Shown piece by piece: positions 24,331 to 35,697 of a stretch of DNA of 64,000 bases. The notes below the pieces were generated by a model. It saw only the letters and a program-made list of their open reading frames with translations, had not been told where the DNA came from and made no database searches. Within the stretch, counting starts at the first letter, position 1, and each line of letters opens with the position of its first letter. The DNA comes from Silene latifolia (taxonomy: Eukaryota; Streptophyta; Magnoliopsida; Caryophyllales; Caryophyllaceae): positions 28,522,152-28,586,151 of the forward strand of contig NC_133536.1 of NCBI RefSeq assembly GCF_048544455.1. Reading direction: 5' to 3'. Position numbers and translations under genes: made by a program.

Positions 24331-25588
24331 GTCTTAGATGGTGGCCTGAAGCTTAATGATTGCAGCACTTAGTCCCTTGACGTTGACAGATAAACGTTCT
24401 TGAACACTTTCATTGGAAATTGCGGAATTCCTACCGAGAAGAAAATGATGCGCGTTACAACTTGATTTGACATGGGATCATGCATACTAGAGCAACAAAC
24501 AAAGGACATACAATGAGACGCGATGACTAGACTCTTGATTTGTGAATCCAGGAAGTGTCGTGTTTGGACTCATGGTGTGTTGACCTTAACCTTCAGACTC
24601 GAGTGTTGACTTTGACGGAGTGACATTTATGTGGTTGACTTGATTGACGGGATTGATGACACATGTTGATTCTAGACTCGAGGTTTGCTTATAGGTGTTG
24701 AGCTCGGAACGTGTGACTCGAGGTGTCGGAAATGTTTAGATCCTAACTGAATTGGGGTAGGGGGTCCAAAATGACGGCGTGACGCCTTAGGACTTAACTT
24801 GAATTTGAAACGACCCAAAATGTAAAGGAAGACGGGTTTTTTATTTGACAGAGTTCCGACTAGGACATAGCCGGTTTGAACTTTGACTCTAACTTAGCCC
24901 AATTGAATTTTCATATTTACATTTACATGGTTTGAAAATATTTTGGTTTAAAATGCTTTTAGGTCTTTTATTTTTTTCTTACGTTTTTTTTTGGGTTTTT
25001 TTTTGGACTTTTTTTTGTTTTGTATTTAGTTTTGAAATGGGTTTTAAGCCCAAAGTTTGACTCGGCATTTGGACAGAGTTTCGGCTTCTTTTGCGCTAAT
25101 TTGAAAAAGTTTACATTTTGAAAAGGATTTTATTTTACAAAATTTTGTCATGGTTTCGTTTACAAAAATGGTGATCACGTATATGATACAAACATGCATT
25201 ATAACGGTATGCTAAGTGCATTTAAAAGGATTTTGGTTTAAAGGGTGGGTTGCCATACCGAACAATCAAACCCGGGGTCTGTGGAGAGGCTCGTACCAAA
25301 CAGGAGTAAGGCCTATTCCTAGTCCATTTCCTCAAGTAGTGAAAGTCCTTGATACAAACAAGAGTAAGTACCATGGTATGGATGACGTCAATCGCTATCC
25401 ATCCTTAGGCCCAAATAAGAATTAGGACCGTTTAGACGGGACGATTGGTCAAATGGGTTGGGTTGGGCCTAGGAAGGCCGAATAAACGATCTAGGAAGAC
25501 CGAGTTATGAAAACCGACAATTGTCTTGTACAAACTATTCCCTAACCTTGTTCAAGTTTCACCCTTGGCTACACGTAAGTGTATTAAT
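24331..25588 (-). other. leader of the nested Tat element
   Basis: This lies between the primer site and the gag remnant. A short frame (NESVQERLSVNVKGLSAAII) continues gag upstream of the stop. The rest has no coding signal. T-rich runs occur near 24965-25020. Confidence 0.6.
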
Positions 25589-25605
25589 CCCCAGCGGAGT
25601 CGCCA
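25589..25605 (-). other. primer binding site of the nested Tat element
   Basis: On the minus strand the 17 bases read TGGCGACTCCGCTGGGG, three bases after the LTR end. TGGCGACTCC-type sites are, from memory, the tRNA-Arg-primed sites of Tat/Ogre elements. The TGG start complements a tRNA CCA end. Confidence 0.85.
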
Positions 25606-25608
25606 AAC

Positions 25609-28200
25609 TGTGGACATGGGCCACGGGGGCGCTTGGGAACAAGCGTTTGCATTTGTGGAGTCGCCACCAATTTATTGTGGAAAATTGGAAACCGTTCGAA
25701 TACCTCGTGTCATGTCAAGACACAAAGTAGTGACATGAACACCAAGAACTCGTTACCCTTAGCATTCTATGTCTAGAATGACTCTCGTGGATGCCAATGA
25801 ACACGGATGTTCACAGAGATCTGGAGTAAGGGGTGAGGGTACGTATTAGGAAGCTCTTTTGATCGAACACCTAATCCCGCCCGCCTCGATAGCGGCCTCT
25901 ACTAATGATTAGGGAAATCGTCTATACTTGATATATTGTCGATTATATGCATGCAATGCAACATCCATTAGATTAATCCTAGCATGTGAGAATTAACTAA
26001 GTCGGTGAAACATGTAGTTTTAGCATACAATTGGATCGAAACGGGATTTAAGATTGATTACATGTGAGAGCATACAAGCAATAAAAAGTACAATGATAAA
26101 TACAATAAAGGAAAATTACAATAATGAAAATTACAATAATTACATCGGGTTTAATGATCTATGTCGAAAATATATTTAAAACGGATAATTTGGAAAAGAA
26201 TAAATGAATGAATTAACAAACAGGAATTACGGTGATAATACGAATAATAGTTAATTATACACGTAATTAATAAACTAGGGTCAAGGAAAAAACGGGAGTT
26301 CAGGGACAGAAATCAACCAGGAACAGGCGCAGCAGAGCTGCGTCCCTTGGAAGAGGCGCAGCAGACACTGCGTCTGTTCCTTGGCTCAGTTCTGGCTATG
26401 AAGCCGGAATTGCAAGTTGTTAATGTCCGTTGGTGATTTAAATGATTGATTAATGTTATTTGAATCGGATGAAAGTAGTTAGCATATTATTTACATATGA
26501 TTGACGGGTCATAAAAGCAATAAACATGGATAAAATTGATTAGAACGAATTATATACAAGATTAAAGGGTTAATTAACAAATTAATAAACTAAACAAATT
26601 AATTAGACTAAACATGTTACTAATGATGAATTAACGATGGATATGATGAACAAAAGATGAAATTATTTCAAAGATCGAATTCCATAGACTCAATATTAAT
26701 GAATCGACCCTCTAAAACCCCGGTTTGACTTTAATGACGAAAACCCGCAAATATTGATTACTTGGGATCTAAGTCGAGAACTTAAGAGATGAATTATATG
26801 TTAATGATGATGAACAATTTATATGTCAAATTATTATGTTTAAATCATGTCAATGAAACAACGAATGATTGGAAACAAAAGAAAAACAAACGAATTGACA
26901 GGAGACGAAGGAAGAAGAAAGGAAGCAGGAACTGCGGCAGCCTCACGAAGAGGCGCAGCAGGTACTGCGTCCCTTCGAAGAGGCGCGGCAGTTGCTGCGT
27001 CCTTTCTCGACGGTTGTCCTCTGATAATCCGTAAAAAGGGTTTTAAACAAAGGGTTTTAGAAATCGGTTTTAATTGTATTTTCGACATAAACCTTACATT
27101 AATTATAATAAATAAATAACAATAAATAAAAGAGAAGGATTTACACCCTCAGACTTACATGTTTGACGAAACGAGATGAACTAAGTTATCGATTAGTGAT
27201 GCTCGACTCGAATGTAGACGAAAGTGCCCTCGTGAGAGGAATTAAAACAGATTGATTAAAGTTGATTATTGTGGAGTTGGTCAAATTGGTCGGTCATGCA
27301 AAACGAGGCTGGTACTCAGAAAGATCCGAGCTTACGTGGTCGAAAGTTCAAGCACGTAGACGCCAAAAAGTAAGAACGTGGTCTAGAATGCAAAGGGAGA
27401 AGAGAAGGGCGGACACTCGCGTGAGAAATATGAGGAGCGAAGGCTCCTATTTATACTAATCACGTGGCGGAATTATGGTAAGACTAGGATACGGAAGGAA
27501 AGATCCGGAAATAACCGACTTAGGTTAAACGCGGAAACTTGGACAAAAAGAAAACCTTGAGGAAAAGGCGCAGCAGGCACTGCGTCCCTTGGAAGAGGCG
27601 CAGCACTTGCTGCGTCCTTTCCTCACCGGGTTCCTCCTGCGCAAGAAAAGCGCGTATGACAGCCTGTCGTATTTTAGGCATAACTTTCTCTACAAGACTC
27701 GGATTTAGGTGATTTCGGTGGCGTTGGAAAGCTAAGAAAGATATATATAACTTTTTTTAAAATAGGCCTAACCCAAAAAAGTCGTTATCACCTCGTAAAA
27801 CGGGCCTAAAGTTCGGGTTGTCATTTTAGCTAAATGAAATGCACATTTTGTAATGTAAACTTTTAGTTTAGCCTAATGAAGTGACATGGGACTCAAAATG
27901 AGATATAATCCTAACATTTTATGACATCCTAACCTTAGGTAGACAAGCATATTGCTTTGACTCGGGATTTAACGGTTTTAAGAAATGAAGACGGTTTTTT
28001 GACCCGGACTCCAAATGTACCCTAATTACTGCCAAAACGACCGTAATGACACCTAGATGACGACCATGAGGTAGACACAAGTGTTTGAGCGATCACTTGA
28101 CGATAAACTTATGAACTGTCACAAATCGTTCCGTATACCAAACATGCGGCCCAATCATCACCGGGTGGTTTGCGGGAGGTGCAAAAACGAGGTGTCTACA
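25609..28200 (-). mobile_element. 5' LTR of the nested Tat element
   Basis: The 2592-bp partner of 8912-11502. It is the 5' LTR because the primer site lies next to its left edge on the minus strand. TATA box at 27448-27455 (minus). Word clusters at 26322-26380, 26922-27005 and 27563-27618. Confidence 0.95.
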
Positions 28201-28746
28201 CAAACAAGAATGTTGTCACAATTCTCAAGAAAATGATTGACAACTATCGAGATTGGCCAAGCAAAATACCCTTTGCTTTGTGGGGATATCACACATCTGT
28301 TAGGACGCCCACTGGGGCCACCCCTTTCTATTTGACCTACGGCATGGAAGTCGACGACCGGTCGAGTTAGAAATATCATCATTGCGTATCTTACTCGAAA
28401 GTCAAATCCCGGAAGCCGATTGGAAGAGGGATAGATATGAAGAACTCATCCTCCTGGATGAACGCAGGCTACGCGCATTACTTAATGTCCAAACATATCA
28501 AGCACGTATCAAACGAGCCTTGAACAAAAGGGTCAAGCCAAGGAACATCAAGGAAGGAGACTTAGTACTCAAGTCGGTTAGAGCTCTTTTACCTGTCGAT
28601 CCACGAGGAAAACTCAAACCTAATTGGGTCGTGCCATTTCTAGTCAAGTCCATACTTCCAGGGGTGCGGTTAGAATCACATACCTAGATGGGAATGAATT
28701 TGCCAACCCGACAAACCTTGACCAACTAAAGCCGTATTATGCCTAG
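28201..28746 (+). pseudogene. integrase C-half of the outer Tat element (displaced exon of the split gene)
   Basis: Directly after the nested element the integrase resumes in frame (KNVVTILKKMIDNYRDWPSK, FALWGYHTSVRTPTGATPF, YGME). A frameshift near 28350 and another near 28665 follow. The C-terminal region reads PEADWKRDRYEELILLDERR, KRVKPRNIKEGDLVL and finally QLKPYYA before TAG at 28744-28746. This is the usual end of Tat integrases. There is no chromodomain. Confidence 0.88.
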
Positions 28747-29303
28747 AATAGGAACAAAAACGCGCCTCGCGTAACCTCACGTGTCGCTCTTGTGGCACTA
28801 AATAAACGGCCCCTGGCCAAGCTGAAATAAGCTAATGTCACTCTGCTCTTGCATTTTGACAATTTGTCATCCTCATATCGTCAAATAAACTAAATTGCAC
28901 CTTAAGAGTAAGTAAAAGCTCATGCTTATCTTCTAAGTTCATTACAAGCTCCTGCTTAGAACAATTATTCTTTTACATTTACTCGAACTACGCGCAAGGG
29001 TTTGATTTCATTTTCTTAATGAATACGTAGGCAATCCTTCACAGGATACAACCCATTAATTTCAAAATGTAAATAGAAGGACATTTGCAGTTGCATTTGG
29101 AATTCGACAAGAATAATAAATAGAAAATCACAACGGTTTCATAACCAATTAACCTCCTTTATTTCATTCATTTTCTAATAATAATAATAATACGTTACAT
29201 AATAATAATAATGCTAAAAAAAAGAATAAAATAGGATAGGATTCTAAAAACTCCACCTTCTTATTACAACAATAATAATAATAAATAATAATAAAGACTC
29301 GGG
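28747..29303 (+). other. post-pol spacer of the outer Tat element
   Basis: No ORF is supported. It contains the motif AATACGTAGGCAATCC at about 29020-29035 and two AAT-type microsatellites (about 29177-29212 and 29266-29293). Confidence 0.6.
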
Positions 29304-30837
29304 CTATTCCTCCATTTTCCCTTTGCCCTTGTCATTTTTGTCATATTTCTTGTCCCGACCTCGAGCCGGACGCTCTTCCGCCACCTCGGACCTAATCACC
29401 AACGGTCTGTCTCGCGGTCTAGCCTTCCCATTCTTGTCAATCACTTTGTCCACGGCAGGAGAGGTCTTCGGTTTCTTCGAAGGATGAACAACTCGAAACC
29501 CGACTTCTTCCTCTCCCTCAGTCAGATGCTTCTCTTTCTCCTTTTCCACCTCGCGCACCTTGTAGTCAACGGGCTCACGCTTTCTCAATCTCTCACGCTC
29601 CTCCAGAGTAGTAGCTTTCCTCCACCGCAGATAGGAGTCCGACACCCATAAGGCACTAACAGAAGAGTTCAAGAACCATACATTTCTTTGAGCCCATTTA
29701 ATGGCCCACTCCCTTCGGCTCTCAGTAGTAAGTGCCACGGCGTCTCATGGGACAGTGTCAAGCTTCGGGATTGTCTGCTTCAGATCCAACTCCTCATCGC
29801 CTCTGGGGAAGATGCATACCATGAATTCCAAGCCAGGGATGCGCACAGATCGGGTAGGATCCAAGGAAGATACTCCAGTGACAGATTTGAGATGCCACCA
29901 TGGTACAACCCATCTAATCAAGGGGCCATCATCACTCTTCAATTTGTTTTCCCAATAATTGCACACCCGAGTGAAGTCCACCATTTAAAGCCTGGTCCTC
30001 ATTGCAATTGAGCGAGCATGATAAGAAGGAACATGAACTGGGGGCTCGATCAATCGAAGACGCTCCATAAGCTAGGCCTACCAAAAGCAGGTATTAGAAC
30101 AAAAAAACAAAAAAAAAAAAACGAAAAAAAGAAATAAAAACGAAAACAAAAAGCGAAAAAAAAAACGAAACAAAAAAACAAAAGAGAGAAAAGTGTTCTT
30201 TTACCTGCAAAATAATGGGACTTCCCAAATAAGGTAGGCCGCGATTGGCTTTCCTGTTATCCAAACCCAATAGGATCTTCCCTAAGCATAAACAGGCCGG
30301 GCTCCTGCGCAGTTCCATTTGCTCAACTAGGCCCAGGAGACAGGGATCACCTCTCAAATCTTCATCAACATGCCCTTGAAGGACATACACATGTAACAAG
30401 CAAAATCCATATGCCCTTCGCCTAGCAACATAAGAGATGGTGGGGTCGGCCTTGTTAATGAATCGGTCAATAAAGTCCAACATCCGCACTCCTTTCGAGG
30501 TCACTAGACGGTCCACTTCAATTCTTGTCAACCCAAGCAAGTCTCTAAACTTGTTCGTATACCCTTGTGAAGTAGAAGGAATAGCAGACAAGTGTTCTGG
30601 GTCCCACCCACCGATCGCAGCAATTTCTTCAGGAAATGGGCAAATGTCACCTCCGGGGAAAGCAAAAACATGATAATTTGGGTCCCAATAATCAAGACAA
30701 GCATCTAGGAATGGTTTGACCACCTTGATAAGCTTCAAACTCAACAATGATCCAAGATTATAAGCACCCATGTCGTGTTTCTCCATGTTGGAAAACTCGT
30801 TGGTACACTCTTTTAGACGAATCTCTAAAGTATTCAT
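29304..30837 (-). pseudogene. antisense gene A of the outer Tat element (two exons)
   Basis: Exon 1 is 30837-30205, ATG to a CAG|GTAAAA donor. Exon 2 is 30071-29304 after a CCTAG acceptor, and the join keeps the frame (SPIILQ|LMERLRLIEPP). The product resembles the accessory ORF proteins of Tat/Ogre elements and plant-mobile-domain-like proteins (FLDACLDYWDPNYHVFAFPG, ICPFPEEIAAIGGW, YTNKFRDLLGLTRIEVDRL). The C-terminus is basic and Lys-rich (KYDKNDKGKGKMEE) and could act as a nuclear signal. Two in-frame stops (29987-29985 and 29747-29745) break exon 2. A TATA box lies about 90 bp upstream of the ATG. Function is unknown. It is not gag or pol. Confidence 0.75.
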
Positions 30838-30923
30838 GATGAATGATTATTTTGAGGATTTTATGTAATAAGACAAAGGCAGAGACGGAAGAATTGTGTG
30901 AATAAAACCTCTATCGACGTCTC

Positions 30924-30931
30924 TATTTATA
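30924..30931 (-). promoter_or_regulatory. TATA box of antisense gene A
   Basis: TATAAATA on the minus strand, 87-94 bp upstream of the ATG at 30837. The flanks (AGTATAAATAGAG) resemble the LTR TATA (AGTATAAATAGGAG). Confidence 0.65.
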
Positions 30932-30979
30932 CTAAAATCTGTTTCCTAAAATCCGCCAGGACGGATACACCGGGGATCA

Positions 30980-31010
30980 GGCGCAGCACCTGCTGCGCCT
31001 CTTCCTCAGC
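30980..31010 (-). promoter_or_regulatory. LTR-like word upstream of gene A
   Basis: GCGCAGCACCTGCTGCGC is a near-palindrome followed by CTCTTCC. It is the same unit that is repeated in the Tat LTRs. It lies about 50-80 bp upstream of the TATA box of gene A. The rest of 30838-31738 is T-rich and non-coding. Confidence 0.7.
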
Positions 31011-31738
31011 AACGTTTCTGTGAATTTTCGCGTTGGATCTTTCCTAAATTCCTTGGCGAATAATTTCTTATTCTTACGGGTTATTATTTTGGTAAATACG
31101 TCAAAATTACCATAGTTCGTGTTTCCTAATTCCGCGGGCACGCATTTCGAGGCAATATCAGCACTTTCGTCATTTTAGCACACTTAAATATTTCTTTGTA
31201 TTTTCTTCTTTTTTTTAGGAAATCATTTCTCCAATTTAATGTTATATATTTCTTTTATTTCTTTCTTTTTTTGGGAATCACTTCACTCCCGTCCTACATT
31301 ACATTTCTAACTTATAGATTTCTTTACATTTCTAACTTATAGATTTCTATTTTTTTTCTTTTTTTTGGGGGTAACCCTCCTTACCGTCCGGTCATTTCCG
31401 GCAAATTTTTTGCATTTTTTTTGCACTTTTGAGTCATTCGTTATGCGCTAATTTAGGCCATACATCATCAAATGTATGTTTTACGTGAATTTCTATGTAA
31501 ATTTCGGCAGCATGACGGCATACACCGTCATCTACCAAACCTGTTCAAAGCAAACCTGCAGGTACAAACAACGCAACCCAGCAGCAAAGGCGCTCAGGCC
31601 ATCATATACAACCAAAAGAGGGACATGTACAACAAACTGGGGGCTCGAGCCCCAAGCAAAATCCAAATGTCCAAAATGTGGGTCCTAAAGTGTACAAATG
31701 TGCAAGATACAGCCAACAACAAACAAACAACAACAAAA

Positions 31739-34570
31739 CTACTGCCGGTCGCCGCCTAACTCCGCAACTCTCGCCTCGAGAGAAGCAACCTCGGCGTCAC
31801 GGACCTCGAGCTCCCTCAGCAAACGAGCTGTCTCCTCCTGAGACTGGGCCAGCTCTCACTCCAGCCCACGCTCCCTCTGCAAACAACAAAATTGGCTCAT
31901 GTCAATCATTTCAAGCAATCATAAATAAATTAGAAAATTCAAGTAGACGAAAGGTCCATACCTGACGACCTCGACCGCCGACAAGTGCCTCGACGGCAGT
32001 AGCTCGCAGCCGGTTGGCTACCCTCCATAACGCCACAAACCGAGACGGCGCAACCTACATTTTCAAAACGAGGTTCTCAATAATTGGATAAGTTCAATCA
32101 AATGTGTTCTTACACAAAAATCATACAAATTAGAGGCTCACCCTCCGAATCAGATGCTGCCAATCGTCCAAGCCAGCATCAGCCACAGCCACGTCAAAGT
32201 CACGCAGCTCGGAGATCGTCGTCCTCCCGGTCGCGTCAGTGTACTCGAGGGTCTCAGGGTACTCTGGGGGCTCAATGCCCGCCGCCTCAATCTCCTGCAA
32301 AGACAAAGGATTGTCATTAATCGATGATCTTTCATCGCATTCTCAAAAAATCAAAAACAAAGGAGAGTAAATGCTTACCACAACCGGCCAGTACGCCAAC
32401 CTCCCGTAGAGGAACGCCGAGTAGTCCTCACTAGGAAGAAGGAGGGCGTCACCACCAACGCCAGCCAAGTCAGCCTCCCTCTCAGCCTCAGAAGGCTCCC
32501 TAAACATCGTCCTAAGAGGATCGATGGGAACCGTCAAGACATCCCGAGAGCACTGACGAGCCAAACGCTCGCCTAAGTACCACACAGGACCCATCGACGT
32601 CCTCAGCAGCAACCGGCTTGAGCTCCTAGGCCGAAGGACATCAGCCACAAAAGTAGGAGCGCCAGCGTACTCCGCCCAAGGCCTGGGCACCCACTGGAAA
32701 AGACAAGCAAGAAATCATTCTTATGATCGGTTAAAAAGTAATGAAGAAGCAAAACGAATATAAGTGAGATGCTCACGATGTCCAGCTGAAGAGCGTTCAC
32801 GTCCCGCCGGTAGACACCGTGAGAGGAACGCTTGCTCCTCGTGCGACACATCACCCAATCCCTCACAACGGGATAGGCCTTCTCCAGCGGCTCCGTCCTC
32901 TTGGGCGAGAGGCTCGGAAAGTAGGAGTACACCCACGCCTGTGAATCAAGATAGTCAATAACGATATTTCGTAATTCGATAAGGAAAGGAAGTGATTTTA
33001 GTCTAAATGAAGGTCCATACCTCCAACAGTAGTCCAGGGCCAACAGCACTAGGAGAAGTCCCCTTCTCCATCAAATTCGGACGAACCATGGCCCTCATGA
33101 AGCGGATGAGGACCGCAAAGCCGGCAGTGACCTAGTCCCAACGTCTTAGGGAGCTCAGGTCAGAAAGAAATGGAAGGAGCTTCGTCGACAGCCTCTCTCC
33201 CTTGTCTCCGAGGTAGATCGAAGACAAGAACCACCAAAGCCACAAGCGGGCCCTCTGCTCAGCTGTACAGGGAGGAGGAGTCGTCTCTCTCCCGTCAATC
33301 ACCACCCGCGCCGGGGTCTTCCTCGCAAAGTAGTCTCGGTCCAAGAGGCATGTGAAAGGTGGAAGTCGTGTCCCAGAATCGGTCCAAGAAAGCGCGGACC
33401 AGGCTAAGGTTAGCCCGCAGCTTCCTCTTCGCGATATCCCTCCAAGCCTGCACTAGGGCGCCGAACGCTCCCCGCTCGATCATGGCTCGCTCCTCTGCCG
33501 ACAGCCTCTCGTAGCACTCCATCGCCGTCGTGTAACCCGAGAACGATCTGATGTTTCCGGCCTCCTATTGTGATTTGAAACAAAAGCTATCTTTAGTTTG
33601 AATGAAATTGGAAAAGATATGAGCAAATGAAATGAAAGAAGGTAAGTGATGGGTAATGAATTCAAGATTACCAAACTCTTCACCGTCCTATAGGACAGGT
33701 GACCCTCCACAGCCCAAAGCAAGTGCATGTTGTCCCAGGTCTCAGCCCACGTAGGTGCTCCCTCTCAGCTGACGACCGCCTCGCCCAACGTTGGCCCGCC
33801 TCGGGGCCTCTTCCTCCTCCTCCTCGAGGACCTCATCCTCAGCAACCTCAACAGCTGCCCTAGCCGCAGTGAAAGCCTCCTCGAGAGCACGAGAAGCATC
33901 AACAGCCGTGTCTATGTCCATGGGAGCTCTCCCAGAGGTAGAAGCCTCGTCACCTGCAAAATTAAGGTAAATTTAGGCCGCGTCAAGTGACGACAAGCCT
34001 TGATTAGGGGATTTTCGAGTTTTTGAAGCTCCGAAATCACTCTTTTCTCGCCATCTTTGGCCATATTCCCACAAACCCGATCACTCATGTGGTAATTTGG
34101 GTTAAGCCAAGCCTAAGTTGAAGCCTAGTCATGGGTTCGAGTCGAAATTTCGGCAGCATTTCGTTATAACGGCGATTATGCCCTAGAAAAGTGTCATGAA
34201 AAAGCCATCACAAACCAAAATTCCGAGATGGTAGGAAGTTTACCAATCATCTAAGGATTCCAAATATCAAGTTTCATCGCAAATGGGCAATGCTAAGGCT
34301 ATTTTCGAAGCAATTTACGGTTTAGCTGTGAAATCGTTTCAATTTCACTCAAATGCCCAAAATTCAACGAAAATTCGAAGCAAATACATGGTTATGATCC
34401 TTATACTACCAATTAGCCATTTACAAGGTCAATTTTACAAGGCAAAATCATTTGGGGGAAAAGCCCCAAATTTTCGACATTTTAGGGTTGAAAACCCTAA
34501 ATTTTGTCGATCAAATTCGTCCATTATAGAAGATTAATGCAAGAATGATATACATACCTCGATTAGTCAT
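31739..34570 (-). pseudogene. antisense gene B of the outer Tat element: plant-mobile-domain-like protein, eight exons
   Basis: Exons on the minus strand: 34570-34558 (ATG), 33953-33672, 33564-33021, 32938-32777, 32693-32379, 32294-32142, 32054-31962, 31876-31739 (TAG). Every intron has GT..AG ends and the phases match. Conserved-looking blocks: NMHLLWAVEGHLSYRTVKSL, AGNIRSFSGYTTAMECYERL, LVRAFLDRFWDTTSTFHMPL, WLWWFLSSIYLGDKGERLS, LLEAWVYSYFPSL, PRPWAEYAGAPTF. This is the layout of plant mobile domain (MAIN-like) proteins. The last exon predicts a coiled coil (EETARLLRELEVRDAEVASL). A frame change near 33765, one near 33350 (likely a deletion), and stops at 33134-33132 and 31858-31856 make it non-functional here. 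Role unknown. Confidence 0.78.
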
Positions 34571-34708
34571 GGCCGATGCAAGCTTTTGGATCAAATTTTG
34601 GCGGAAATGGTTGAAGTTTGAGAGAGAAATTGATGATTTATGTTTCGAAACAAATGAAATGAACCCCCTATTTCATCGCGTTTTTACGCAGGAAAGACAC
34701 CTCCAGGA

Positions 34709-34770
34709 ATAGACGCAGCAGGCGCTGCGCCTCTTCCAAGAGACGCAGTTCTTGCTGCGCCTCTTCCTCA
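34709..34770 (-). promoter_or_regulatory. LTR-like word pair upstream of gene B
   Basis: Two tandem units (AGACGCAGCAGGCGCTGCGC and AGACGCAGTTCTTGCTGCGC, each followed by CTCTTCC) match the LTR clusters. A degenerate TATA (TGAAATAGG, minus strand, 34668-34676) lies just downstream and the ATG of gene B follows about 100 bp later. Confidence 0.65.
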
Positions 34771-35684
34771 GCTTCCCTTCTAACGAATTTTCAAAAATTC
34801 GTTATGAGTTCGTTATTTGTGGGCCCATCTTTGGTGCGCCTCTTCCCCGATGCCATTTTATCCTTTTTGGTCCGTTTGACGATTATTCTTCGTTCAGACC
34901 CGCATTTCTAAGCCAACTGCAGACTATCATACATTATTTACTGCTTTCAAGACTTTGCTTGTCACAACGAGCAGGTATTCTTTGACATGTGTTTCGACAC
35001 GCCTTCATTATATTCCCCCAGCGAGAGTAAGCGGATAGACAATCCCTCTCGAGACATGGAGATAAGTTCTTGATAAGGTTTCCCCAACGAGAGTTCACGA
35101 CATACAATTAGATTTCTCCCAGCAGTTCCCAGCAGTTCCCGCCTGCGTCCTGCTACTCACTATTTTTTGTTTCCCCACTGAGTGCGATAAAAGTGTCGTT
35201 CTCCAGAAGTTCCCAGACCGGCAGAGTTCTTACACTCGAGCCTTAGTTACCCCTTAGGTTGAAATTATATTTGGCCTCCTTCCCATTGATGCTTTCCTTT
35301 AGGGTCCCACACCCTAGCACAATCCTTATATATCTTTTAGGTCTTACCCTTAGCTCCTATGCTTACCCTTAGCTCCTATGTTATCCCTTTAGCTCTTACG
35401 CTTATCCCTTAGCTCTTACGCTTACCCTTAGCTCCTATGCGCCTCCAGAAGCATCTCGAAGAAGTCTCAGGTATGAACCCCTCTTATGGCTGGCGATCCT
35501 CCTTACGTAGTCTAATGGACTTTAAACGACCCTCCCCGATAGTCGACTGACTCTAAAATGTTTCCGACGACTGGTCCTTGGTTCAGACCCCTTGAACCGC
35601 CTCGCGTCGCCATAGTCGCCAGGTTGTAATCTTCGATTGATCAGATGGCTATACTTTGACTTTCGCCTTGTCCAAGCCTCAGTC
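34771..35684 (+). repeat. 3' untranslated region of the outer Tat element with a minisatellite
   Basis: Non-coding. At 35343-35439 about five copies of a 19-20 bp unit (CTTACCCTTAGCTCCTATG type) are arrayed about 245 bp before the polypurine tract. Other parts match the nested Tat element's 19888-20800 on the opposite strand, including the sequence that carries the Tekay target site. Confidence 0.8.
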
Positions 35685-35697
35685 AAAGTGGGGGCTC
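35685..35697 (+). other. polypurine tract of the outer Tat element
   Basis: AAAGTGGGGGCTC directly precedes the LTR start TGTAGATAAC. Confidence 0.85.

Larger units (their letters stand above)
8912..28200 (-). mobile_element. nested Tat-lineage element without pol, minus strand
   Basis: Boundaries are exact: TG at 8912, CA at 28200, 5-bp duplication CAAAC on both sides. LTRs are 8912-11502 and 25609-28200, primer site 25589-25605, polypurine tract 11503-11515. Net of the Tekay insertion it is about 11 kb, with only about 5.8 kb of internal sequence. The only recognisable gene is a partial gag at 24330-23248. Protease, RT, RNase H and integrase are absent, so it is a non-autonomous derivative that probably used enzymes of full Tat relatives. 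Confidence 0.93.

Noticed and set aside
31739..34570. Gene B as an ordinary host gene
   Set aside because: It lies between pol and the 3' LTR of a Tat element, shares the LTR promoter word, and carries stops. Cargo of the element is the better reading, although capture of a host gene long ago is possible.
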